From NCBI GenBank assembly GCA_902468045.1, contig CABQXG010000070.1:1-6768 (forward strand): DNA of 6,768 nucleotides, read 5' to 3'. This stretch comes from an uncultured Collinsella sp. (GTDB taxonomy: Bacteria; Actinomycetota; Coriobacteriia; Coriobacteriales; Coriobacteriaceae). This document shows, piece after piece, positions 1-6,008 of the stretch. Position 1 is the stretch's first letter. Each line of letters starts with the position of its first letter. The notes below the pieces were generated by a model. The model had not been told where the DNA came from and did not search any database. It worked only from the letters and a program-made list of their open reading frames with translations. The translations under genes were made by a program, and so were the position numbers.

Positions 1-30
1 AGACCGTTCGGTCGTCTGTCCGCACGCGCG

Positions 31-40
31 GGTATACTCA
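31..40 (+). promoter_or_regulatory. Probable -10 element upstream of the GH5-like gene
   Basis: TATACT at 33-38 matches the sigma-70 -10 consensus at 5 of 6 positions and lies about 65 nt before the gene start. No good -35 hexamer is visible at the expected 16-18 nt upstream. The same GGTAT-type -10 context recurs before the SPFH gene. Promoter activity is inferred from sequence only. Confidence 0.4.
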
Positions 41-67
41 AAACGATACTTTTCCTATGCAATACGA

Positions 68-84
68 TGCAGGCTCGGCCTGCA
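68..84. repeat. 7-bp perfect palindrome with a 3-nt loop in the leader
   Basis: TGCAGGC (68-74) and GCCTGCA (78-84) are perfect inverted copies around TCG. The site lies downstream of the putative -10 and 6 nt before the ribosome binding site at 91-98. It could be a repressor operator or a small RNA hairpin close to the ribosome binding site. It is too short and has no T-run to act as a terminator. The palindrome is plain in the sequence; the role is unknown. Confidence 0.4.
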
Positions 85-103
85 CGATCCGAAGGGGGCA
101 GTG

Positions 104-1165
104 ATGGAGAGGATACTCGGCGTTAATCTCTCTGGCTGGTTTATTCCCGAGCCTTGGGTGACCCCGTCGCTATACGCGGCGACCGGTGCATCCAACGCGG
201 CCGAGCTGCAGGAGGCCATGGGCAACGCCGCCTATAACGAGCGCATGCGCCGTCATTACGAGACGTTTGTGAGCGAGGACGATTTCCGTCGCATGGCGCA
301 GATCGGTCTCAATGCCGTGCGTCTGCCGGTGCCCTGGTATGCCTTTGGCTCGCAGGAGTCCGATGCGTCCTACATCTCGGTTGTCGATTACATCGACCGC
401 GCGATTGAGTGGGCTGCCAAGTACAACATTCGCGTGCTGCTTGACCTGGCGACTGTGCCCGGTGGTCAGGGCGATTCCAACGATTCGCCCGCCACGCCGG
501 AGGCTGTTGCCGAGTGGCATTCGTCCACTAACGGCCGCCATGTCGCACTCGACGTGCTCGAGCGCTTGGCCGAGCGTTACGGCGAGGCCGAGAGCCTGCT
601 GGGCATTGAGCTGCTGGATACGCCGCAGATGAGTGTCCGCAAGAGTCTCTTTGCCATGACGGATGGCATTCCGGCTCACTACCTGCGCAATTTCTATCGC
701 GATGCCTACGAACTCGTCCGTTCGTATATGCCCGAGGATAAGATCGTCGTCTTTTCGTCTTCGGGGCATCCCAGCGAGTGGAAGCATTTTATGCGCGGCG
801 CCAAGTACAAGAACGTCTACATGGACCTTCACCTGTACCATTACCGCGACGAGTATGCGCTCGATATCACGAGCCCCCGCGGGCTGACGACGGCGATTTC
901 CCGTAACAAGCGTGAGCTTAAAGAAGCGATTTCGACTGGGTTCCCCGTGCTGGTGGGCGAATGGTCGGGCGCGGCGATCTTTGCCAACTCGTCGGTTACG
1001 CCCGAGGGCCGCAATGCCTACGAGCGCGTGTTTATCGCCAATCAGCTGGCTTCGTTTGCGCCGGCTGCCGGTTGGTTCTTCCAAACGTGGAAGACCGAGA
1101 AGCGCATTGCAGCATGGGACGCCCGCGCGGCGCTCGGTACGCTCGAGCGCGGCATGATTGAATAG
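104..1165 (+). CDS. GH5 family (exo-beta-1,3-glucanase-like) protein, degenerate active site
   Basis: This is a cytoplasmic protein of 353 residues with no signal peptide. It resembles glycoside hydrolase family 5 proteins of the fungal Exg1 type. Numbering here counts the GTG at 101 as residue 1. The signature GVNLSGWFIPEPWVTPS lies at 7-23, SEDDFRRMAQIGLNAVRLP at 58-76, a YIDRAIEWAAKY helix at 97-108, HLY at 244-246, GEWS at 286-289 and GWFFQTWKTE at 324-333. Of the eight residues invariant in GH5 (Candida Exg), R74, H244, Y246 and nucleophile E287 are kept. The acid/base Asn-Glu pair is Asp173-Thr174, the DLH histidine is Ala117 and the late tryptophan is Gln328. Classical retaining hydrolysis is therefore doubtful; it may be non-catalytic, carbohydrate-binding or altered in mechanism. 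I chose ATG 104 because GAAGGGGG at 91-98 sits 5 nt from it but only 2 nt from GTG 101. rsmI follows 6 nt after the stop, so the two are probably cotranscribed. Confidence 0.85.
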   Translation: MERILGVNLSGWFIPEPWVTPSLYAATGASNAAELQEAMGNAAYNERMRRHYETFVSEDDFRRMAQIGLNAVRLPVPWYAFGSQESDASYISVVDYIDRAIEWAAKYNIRVLLDLATVPGGQGDSNDSPATPEAVAEWHSSTNGRHVALDVLERLAERYGEAESLLGIELLDTPQMSVRKSLFAMTDGIPAHYLRNFYRDAYELVRSYMPEDKIVVFSSSGHPSEWKHFMRGAKYKNVYMDLHLYHYRDEYALDITSPRGLTTAISRNKRELKEAISTGFPVLVGEWSGAAIFANSSVTPEGRNAYERVFIANQLASFAPAAGWFFQTWKTEKRIAAWDARAALGTLERGMIE

Positions 1166-1171
1166 GTTGAT

Positions 1172-2050
1172 ATGACGCAAAACAGCGCCCATACGGGCAA
1201 ACTCTATGTGGTCGGCACGCCCATCGGCAACCTGGGCGACCTGTCCCCGCGCGTTGGCGAGACCTTTGCCGCTGCCGATGTCATCTGCTGCGAAGACACG
1301 CGCGTGACGTCAAAGCTGCTGATGCACCTGGGCATTTCCAAGCCGCTTGTCCGTTGCGACGAGAATGTGATCGCCAGCCGCGCCGCCGGCCTGGTCGACC
1401 GTCTGCTGACGGGGGAGACCCTCGCCTTTGCCTCGGACGCCGGCATGCCGAGCGTGTCCGATCCCGGCCAGACGCTGGTCGAGGCGGCACGTGAGGCCGA
1501 TGTGCCCGTAGAAGTTATTCCCGGGCCCTCTGCTTGTGTCACGGCGCTCGTTTCGTCCGGCATTCCCTGCGAGCATTTTTTCTTCGAGGGCTTTTTGGGC
1601 CGAAGGCACGGTGACCGTGTGCGCCGTTTGCAGCGCCTTGCCGTGGTGCCCGGCGCACTCATCTTCTACGAGTCTCCACATCGCATCGTGGCGACGCTCG
1701 AGGCCGTGGCGGAGGTCTTTCCCCAACGTGAGGTTGCCGTCTGCCGCGAACTCACCAAGCTGCACGAGGAGGTCTTGCGCGGGCCAGCTGTCCAGCTCGC
1801 CGAGGAGCTGCGTGCTCGTGGCGAGGTAAAGGGCGAGATTGCACTGGTCATCGCGCCGCCGAGCGAGGATGAGGAGGCCGGTATCGTGCCGGTTGGCGCC
1901 GCGGCAGCGGATCCCGACGAGGCTCTGCGCGAGGATATCCGCGCCGCGCTCGAGGAGGGAGAGCCCGCGTCTGCGGTGGCCAAGCGCCTGTCTCAGAAGT
2001 ATTCGCGCCGCAAGCGCGATGTCTATGCCATGGTGCTCGATATGCAATAG
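1172..2050 (+). CDS. rsmI: 16S rRNA (cytidine(1402)-2'-O)-methyltransferase RsmI
   Basis: RsmI uses S-adenosylmethionine to 2'-O-methylate C1402 in the decoding centre of 16S rRNA, acting on the 30S subunit together with RsmH. The protein has 292 residues, normal for the family, and belongs to the tetrapyrrole methylase fold. Family motifs appear in order: GTPIGNLGDLSPR at 15-27, EDTRVT at 41-46, SDAGMPSVSDPG at 88-99, VIPGPSA at 115-121, FFFEGFL at 136-142, FYESPHR at 165-171, CRELTKLHEE at 191-200 and GEIALVI at 221-227. A C-terminal acidic stretch (231-236) is followed by a helical, basic tail (QKYSRRKRDVY, 275-285) that resembles the RsmI C-terminal domain. The start is 6 nt after the GH5-like stop with only a weak AGG-type ribosome binding site, so translation may be coupled to the upstream gene. 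Confidence 0.96.
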   Translation: MTQNSAHTGKLYVVGTPIGNLGDLSPRVGETFAAADVICCEDTRVTSKLLMHLGISKPLVRCDENVIASRAAGLVDRLLTGETLAFASDAGMPSVSDPGQTLVEAAREADVPVEVIPGPSACVTALVSSGIPCEHFFFEGFLGRRHGDRVRRLQRLAVVPGALIFYESPHRIVATLEAVAEVFPQREVAVCRELTKLHEEVLRGPAVQLAEELRARGEVKGEIALVIAPPSEDEEAGIVPVGAAAADPDEALREDIRAALEEGEPASAVAKRLSQKYSRRKRDVYAMVLDMQ

Positions 2051-2068
2051 ATGGAGGATATCCAGCCC

Positions 2069-2080
2069 TTGCGCTAGAAT
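2069..2080 (+). promoter_or_regulatory. Probable promoter (-10) for metG
   Basis: In the 69-nt gap between rsmI and metG, TAGAAT at 2075-2080 is close to the -10 consensus. It is preceded by TTGCGC, which is too close to be the -35. No strong -35 is visible 17 nt upstream. It would give a leader of roughly 32 nt. No terminator is seen after rsmI, so read-through from rsmI is also possible. Confidence 0.4.
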
Positions 2081-2119
2081 CATCCCCTGTATGCAACGTT
2101 TTTCTGGAGGACAAACCCC

Positions 2120-3721
2120 ATGGATCAAAGCAAGCCTTCGTTCTTTATCACGACGCCCATCTACTACGTCAACGCCGATCCGCACCTGGGCACGGCTTAT
2201 TCCACCATCATCGCCGACGTTCAGGCCCGTTATCGTCGCTCCGCCGGCTATAACGTCAAGTTCCTGACCGGCATGGACGAGCACGGCGAGAAGGTCGCCG
2301 AGGCTGCAGCCAAGCACAACATGACGCCGCAGGAGTGGACCGACAGCCAGGCCCCGCACTTCAAGGAGCTTTGGAGCAAGCTCGAGATTTCCAACGACGA
2401 CTTCATCCGCACCACCGAGCCGCGCCAGCATCATGCTGTGCAGTACCTGTGGGAGCGCATGAAGGAGTCCGGCTACCTGTATAAGGGCAGCTACGACGGT
2501 TGGTATTGCGTGCCTGACGAGACCTACTTCACTGATACGCAGGTCCAGAAGGGCGACGAGGAGTACGGCAGCGTCGGCCAGCACCTGTGCCCCGACTGCC
2601 ACCGTCCGCTTGAGCGCGTGCAGGAGGAGTCCTACTTCTTTAAGCTTTCCGCCTTCCAGGACAAGCTGCTCAAGCTCTATGACGAGCACCCCGACTTTGT
2701 CGAGCCTGCGTTCCGTATGAATGAGGTACGCAGCTTTGTCGAGGGCGGCCTTAATGACCTTTCCGTGAGCCGTACGAGCTTTGACTGGGGCATCCAGGTC
2801 CCGTTTGACGAGGGTCACGTGACCTACGTGTGGTTCGATGCGCTGCTCAACTATATGACGGCCGTCGGCTACGGTGTCGACACCGATGAGGCGCGTGCCG
2901 AGCTGGCCTATCGCTGGCCCGCGCAGTTCCACATCGTGGGTAAGGACATCATCCGCTTCCACTGCGTCATTTGGCCCGCCATGCTCATGGCCATTGGCGA
3001 GGCCCTGCCCGAGCACGTCTTTGCCCACGGCTTCCTGACCGTGCGCAATGCCGAGACTGGCAAGGCCGAGAAGATGTCCAAGAGCCGCGGCAACGCCATC
3101 GCTCCGCAGGACGTTATCGACATGCTGGGCGTCGAGGGCTATCGCTACTACTTCATGACCGACGTCGTTCCCGGTACCGACGGCGCCATCAGCTTCGATC
3201 GCATGGAGCAGGTCTACAACGCCGACCTGGCCAACAGCTGGGGCAATCTGATTTCGCGTTCGCTCAACATGAGCGCAAAGTACTTTGACGGCTGCGCCCC
3301 GGCTAAACCGGCGTCTGCCGACGCGTTCGACAACCCGCTGGCAAAGATTGCCGATGGTCTGGTCGAGCGCTACATGACCAAGATGGACGTGCTCGATTAC
3401 GGTGGAGCTAAGGACGAGGTCATGGAGCTCATCCACGCCGCCAACCACTACATCGAGGACTCCGAGCCCTGGGCGCTTGCCAAGGACGAGGCCAAGGCTG
3501 ACGAACTGGCATTTGTGATCTACAACCTGCTCGAGGCCATCCGCATTGCTGCTCACCTGCTGATGCCGCTCATGCCCCAGACTTCTGTCGAGGCTCTGCG
3601 CCGTCTGTCCTGTGAGGGCGAGGCCGCGAGCGACGACCTCAAGGGCATTTGCGCTTGGGGCTTGCTTGCTGGTGGCCAGCCCGTCGAGAAGGGCGAGCCG
3701 CTGTTCCCGCGTCTGGGCTAA
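2120..3721 (+). CDS. metG: Methionyl-tRNA synthetase (short form)
   Basis: MetRS charges initiator and elongator tRNA-Met with methionine in the cytoplasm, using ATP. The protein is a class I synthetase of 533 residues. TTPIYYVNADPHLG at 11-24 contains the HIGH-type motif as HLGT (22-25). FLTGMDEHGEK at 48-58 is the catalytic-site signature, VTYVWFDALLNY at 234-245 and HIVGKDIIRFH at 271-281 are typical, and KMSKS is exact at 318-322. The connective peptide holds C130, C157 and C160, with Asp133 where four-Cys homologues have the second Cys of the first pair, so the zinc knuckle is partly degenerate. The anticodon-binding helical domain occupies about 365-510. The protein ends at 533, without the roughly 110-residue C-terminal tRNA-binding (Trbp111-like) domain of longer MetRSs. 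TGGAGG at 2105-2110 lies 9 nt from the ATG. Confidence 0.97.
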   Translation: MDQSKPSFFITTPIYYVNADPHLGTAYSTIIADVQARYRRSAGYNVKFLTGMDEHGEKVAEAAAKHNMTPQEWTDSQAPHFKELWSKLEISNDDFIRTTEPRQHHAVQYLWERMKESGYLYKGSYDGWYCVPDETYFTDTQVQKGDEEYGSVGQHLCPDCHRPLERVQEESYFFKLSAFQDKLLKLYDEHPDFVEPAFRMNEVRSFVEGGLNDLSVSRTSFDWGIQVPFDEGHVTYVWFDALLNYMTAVGYGVDTDEARAELAYRWPAQFHIVGKDIIRFHCVIWPAMLMAIGEALPEHVFAHGFLTVRNAETGKAEKMSKSRGNAIAPQDVIDMLGVEGYRYYFMTDVVPGTDGAISFDRMEQVYNADLANSWGNLISRSLNMSAKYFDGCAPAKPASADAFDNPLAKIADGLVERYMTKMDVLDYGGAKDEVMELIHAANHYIEDSEPWALAKDEAKADELAFVIYNLLEAIRIAAHLLMPLMPQTSVEALRRLSCEGEAASDDLKGICAWGLLAGGQPVEKGEPLFPRLG

Positions 3722-3760
3722 GACGCCGCGCGCCATATCGGCAATTTGCTGTTTAGATGT

Positions 3761-3797
3761 AAGGGCATGGCCGCAACGGTCCATGCCCTTTTGCTTT
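3761..3797 (+). terminator. Rho-independent terminator after metG
   Basis: AAGGGCATGG (3761-3770) pairs perfectly over 10 bp with CCATGCCCTT (3781-3790). The 10-nt loop can add a further CCG/CGG pairing (3771-3773 with 3777-3779). The tail is TTTTGCTTT, a broken T-run. It lies 40 nt after the metG stop and 39 nt before the rsmA ATG. It therefore separates metG from rsmA-tatD, or attenuates transcription into them, because no clear promoter is seen after it. Confidence 0.8.
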
Positions 3798-3815
3798 ACG
3801 ATGCAGCCACCATGT

Positions 3816-3831
3816 TAAGGAGGCAACCATG
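3816..3831 (+). promoter_or_regulatory. Ribosome binding site and start codon that fix the rsmA start
   Basis: TAAGGAGG at 3816-3823 is a near-perfect Shine-Dalgarno, 5 nt before ATG 3829. It opens an 11-codon frame (MTTSPLANHGN) that meets TAG at 3862-3864. The conserved rsmA coding sequence continues in the next frame. The quality of this site is the main reason to place the original rsmA start here and not at the internal GTG 3935. Confidence 0.8.
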
Positions 3832-4687
3832 ACAACTTCGCCTTTGGCAAACCACGGCAACTAGGGAGCTGCTAGAGGAGTTTGGCCTTGCGACCAAGCA
3901 TCGCCTGGGCCAAAACTTCCTGATCGACAACCATGTGATCGAACGTATCTGTGAGCTTGCTCAGCTTACGGGCGATGAGCGCGTGCTCGAGGTCGGCCCG
4001 GGTTGCGGCACGCTCACGCTTGCGCTGCTGCAGGAGGCGGCGTGCGTCACGTCGATCGAGGCCGATCCCGAGCTCGAGCCGGTGCTCGATGCTCACGCCG
4101 CCGACTACGCCAACTTCCGCTTTATCATGGGCGACGCGCTCAAGGTGGGCCCGGAGCAGATTGAGCAGGCTGCGGGCGGTGAGCCGACGGTATTTGTCGC
4201 GAACCTGCCCTATAATGTGGCGGCGACGATCATCCTTCAGTTCTTCCAGACGATGCCCGCGCTTAAGCGCGCTGTCGTCATGGTGCAAAAGGAAGTTGCA
4301 GATCGTATTGCCGCAACGCCGGGCAACAAGACCTATGGCGGCTACACGGCAAAGCTCGGCCTATATGCGCAGGTGACGGGGCGCTTTGAGGTGCCGCCGC
4401 GCTGCTTTATACCGGCGCCGCATGTGGATTCTGCCGTGGTGCGCATCGATCGCGTTGACGGCGTGGTACCCGAGGGCCTCGACCGCGAGTTTGTGGCCCG
4501 TGTGATCGACGCCGCGTTTGCTCAGCGCCGCAAGACGATCCGCAACTCCATGAGCGCCAACGGCTTTGCCAAGGACGTGCTCGATGCCGCCTTTGAGGCC
4601 TGCGGTATCGCACCTACCACGCGCGCCGAGACGCTCGACGTCGCCGCCTTTGTCCGCTTGGCTCAGGAGCTTTCCCATGACGCCTAA
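3829..4687 (+). CDS. rsmA: 16S rRNA (adenine(1518)-N6/adenine(1519)-N6)-dimethyltransferase RsmA/KsgA, apparent frameshift near the 5' end
   Basis: RsmA dimethylates two adjacent adenines in helix 45 of 16S rRNA with S-adenosylmethionine, a late step in 30S assembly. The uninterrupted frame 3935-4687 (numbered from GTG 3935) shows EVGPGCG at 19-25 (SAM motif I), NLPY at 90-93 (catalytic motif IV), MVQKEVADR at 116-124, FIPAPHVDSAV at 158-168 and AFAQRRKTIRN at 194-204. Conserved N-terminal sequence HRLGQNFLID is encoded in the same frame at 3899-3928, before any ATG, GTG or TTG. That frame is blocked upstream by TGA at 3830. The well-placed ATG 3829 reads MTTSPLAN and then stops at 3862. One extra base near 3853-3856 would explain the break: without it the reading is MTTSPLAN, one residue, ATRELLEEFGLATKHRLGQNF. 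GTG 3935 would give a truncated enzyme lacking the SAM-contacting N-terminus. Sequencing error, recent mutation or recoding cannot be separated here. tatD overlaps the 3' end by 11 nt. Confidence 0.9.
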
Positions 4688-5594
4688 TGTCGAACGCGTG
4701 ACGTTTACCAAAAAGAAGAAAACGGTGGCCTGCCCGGTGCCGCTGGCGCCGCTTGCCGATACGCATGCGCACCTGCTCTCATTTTGGAGCAAGGAAGTGC
4801 CCGAGACGCTCGAGCGTGCCAAGGAAGCGGGCATTGACTTTTTGGTGACGGTCTTCGACCCCATTGCCGATAAGCGCAGCGTGGCGGACTATAGTGACTG
4901 GCTGGTTCGCGAGATCCTGCCGATGCGGGATATCCCGCAGATCAAGTATCTTGCCGGCGTACATCCGTATGGCGCACCGGACTATACCGACGACGTTCAC
5001 GCACAGGTCGTTGCCGCACTCGATGATCCCTTATGCGCCGGTATTGGTGAAATCGGCCTGGACTACCACATGGACTATGACGACGATATCGCGCCGGCGC
5101 CCCACGACGTGCAGATTGACTGTATGGCGCGCCAGCTCGAGGTCGCCGTACGCCGCAATGTGCCGGTTGAGCTGCATCTGCGTCATGAGGATACGGACGA
5201 GGAGCGCACCTCGCATGTGGACGCCTACAACGTGTTGCGCAAGGTCGGCGTGCCCCAGGCCGGTTGCGTACTGCACTGCTTTGGCGAGGACCGAGCCACG
5301 ATGGAGCGCTTTGTGGATTTGGGTTGTTACATCGCCTATGGCGGCGCGGCTACCTTTAAGCGCAACGACGACGTGCGCGAGGCATTTGCGGCGACCCCAC
5401 TCGACCGTATTTTGTTCGAGACGGATTGTCCCTATATGGCGCCGGAGCCCATTCGCGGTCTTGAATGCGAGCCTGCAATGATTTCCATCACAGCAAACGC
5501 GCTGGTCAACGACCGCGTCGATCGTACCGGCGAGGACGCTGAAGCAGTTGCTCGAGCCGCCTGGGAAAATGCCTGCAAACTTTTTCAAAAATAG
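4677..5594 (+). CDS. tatD: TatD family metal-dependent deoxyribonuclease/hydrolase
   Basis: TatD-family proteins are cytoplasmic TIM-barrel hydrolases with 3'-5' DNase activity in characterised members. The protein has 305 residues, slightly longer than the usual 255-265. The metal and catalytic set is complete: DTHAH at 28-32 (H30, H32), GEIGLDYH at 124-131 (E125), LHLRHED at 166-172 (H167), VLHCFG at 198-203 (H200) and FETDCPYMAP at 247-256 (D250). GVHPYG at 94-99 is also typical. The extra length includes a basic N-terminal stretch of about 25 residues with KKKK at 12-15, and an insertion around 131-143. The start is ATG 4677, within the end of rsmA, with AGGAG at 4665-4669 spaced 7 nt. 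An upstream in-frame ATG (4566) lies deep inside rsmA and would add unrelated residues. Overlap with rsmA implies translational coupling. TatD next to MetRS and RsmA is a common Gram-positive arrangement. The exact substrate is not predictable. Confidence 0.94.
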   Translation: MTPNVERVTFTKKKKTVACPVPLAPLADTHAHLLSFWSKEVPETLERAKEAGIDFLVTVFDPIADKRSVADYSDWLVREILPMRDIPQIKYLAGVHPYGAPDYTDDVHAQVVAALDDPLCAGIGEIGLDYHMDYDDDIAPAPHDVQIDCMARQLEVAVRRNVPVELHLRHEDTDEERTSHVDAYNVLRKVGVPQAGCVLHCFGEDRATMERFVDLGCYIAYGGAATFKRNDDVREAFAATPLDRILFETDCPYMAPEPIRGLECEPAMISITANALVNDRVDRTGEDAEAVARAAWENACKLFQK

Positions 5595-5597
5595 TTC

Positions 5598-5626
5598 TTG
5601 CGTTCGCGGTGGCGCTCCGTTATTCT
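5598..5626 (+). promoter_or_regulatory. Probable tRNA-Leu promoter
   Basis: TTGCGT (5598-5603) and TATTCT (5621-5626) are separated by 17 nt. They place the transcription start around 5633-5634, only a few bases before the mature tRNA 5' end at 5638, as is usual for stand-alone tRNA genes. Both boxes are imperfect, so the call is moderate. The -35 begins 4 nt after the tatD stop, and no terminator separates tatD from the tRNA. Confidence 0.5.
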
Positions 5627-5637
5627 AATTCCTGCAC

Positions 5638-5724
5638 GCGGGCGTGGCGGAATTGGCAGACGCGTACGGTTCAGGTCCGTATGGGGGCAACCCCATGAAG
5701 GTTCAAGTCCTTTCGCCCGCACCA
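5638..5724 (+). tRNA. tRNA-Leu (anticodon CAG)
   Basis: The 87-nt gene folds as a class II tRNA. The acceptor stem GCGGGCG (5638-5644) pairs with CGCCCGC (5714-5720). The anticodon stem TACGG/CCGTA (5665-5669 and 5677-5681) encloses loop TTCAGGT with CAG at 5672-5674. The long variable arm TGGGG-GCAA-CCCCA spans 5682-5695. The T arm GAAGG-TTCAAGT-CCTTT spans 5697-5713 with a canonical TTCAA loop. Discriminator A (5721) and the CCA end (5722-5724) are encoded. It decodes CUG, a prominent leucine codon in the neighbouring genes. Confidence 0.97.
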
Positions 5725-5731
5725 TTAAATG

Positions 5732-5760
5732 AAAGAGCTCCCAGCAATGGGAGCTTTTTT
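5732..5760 (+). terminator. Rho-independent terminator after tRNA-Leu
   Basis: AGCTCCCA (5736-5743) pairs perfectly with TGGGAGCT (5748-5755) around a GCAA tetraloop. The A-rich flank (5732-5735) can pair with the T-run, which is six T at 5755-5760. It lies 8 nt after the CCA end and would stop transcripts from both the tRNA promoter and any tatD read-through. Confidence 0.93.
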
Positions 5761-5954
5761 GTTACGGGCCGTTTTTGACAGATTTGACCTATCGATTTCG
5801 CGCGGCAGATGCCCCTGTGGTCAAAAAGTGGCAAATATGAGTACTGGCACGAAAATAGAGACATTTCACGAAGCCATTTTTGCTCATTTTGCGCAACAGA
5901 TGTACGCTAATTTGACTCAATCTTGAGACAAAACGAAGTAAATTCGATAGACCC

Positions 5955-5981
5955 TGGGTTCAAAGAGGCGATTTTGACCCA
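5955..5981. repeat. Internal hairpin 1 in the repeat element
   Basis: TGGGT-(T)-CAAA (5955-5964) pairs with TTTG-ACCCA (5973-5981), giving 9 bp with one bulged T and an 8-nt loop. It lies between the arms of the larger inverted repeat. No T-run follows, so a terminator role is unlikely. Confidence 0.45.
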
Positions 5982-5987
5982 AATACG

Positions 5988-6008
5988 CTGTTACTAAACT
6001 GGTAACAG
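5988..6008. repeat. Internal hairpin 2, adjoining the right repeat arm
   Basis: CTGTTAC (5988-5994) and GTAACAG (6002-6008) are perfect 7-bp inverted copies around TAAACTG. The last three bases overlap the right arm of the long inverted repeat, so the two structures compete. It could be a protein-binding operator or part of the repeat element. Confidence 0.5.

Noticed and set aside
170..1192. 340-codon open frame on the - strand opposite the GH5-like gene
   Set aside because: The + strand frame has family motifs throughout and a good ribosome binding site. The antisense frame has neither and is a composition shadow.
1310..3784. 824-codon open frame on the - strand opposite rsmI and metG
   Set aside because: It lies exactly antisense to two clearly identified genes, has no ribosome binding site or recognisable domains, and is rich in low-complexity His/Val/Leu/Gly runs. 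Long antisense frames are expected opposite GC-rich genes with strong codon bias.
3862..3866. Programmed frameshift site in rsmA of the RF2 (prfB) type
   Set aside because: The junction is AAC-TAG-G. It lacks the CTT-TGA-C shift codons and the closely spaced internal Shine-Dalgarno of prfB, so a one-base indel is the simpler explanation. It is not fully excluded.
3935..3937. GTG 3935 as the true rsmA start
   Set aside because: Conserved RsmA sequence is encoded in the same frame for about 25 codons upstream, no Shine-Dalgarno precedes the GTG, and a far better site exists at 3816-3831.
4566..4676. N-terminal extension of tatD from the upstream in-frame ATG at 4566
   Set aside because: The extension lies entirely inside rsmA in another frame and is Pro/Arg/Ser-rich without family similarity. 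ATG 4677 has AGGAG 7 nt upstream.
5729..5926. 65-codon + strand frame beginning after the tRNA
   Set aside because: It starts inside the tRNA terminator hairpin, has no Shine-Dalgarno, and crosses the left arm of the inverted repeat with no recognisable domain.
5701..5964. Possible integration (attachment) site at the tRNA-Leu 3' end
   Set aside because: The only echo of the tRNA downstream is a short GGTTCAA at 5957-5963. The rest of the tRNA 3' end is not repeated and there is no integrase, so it is chance.
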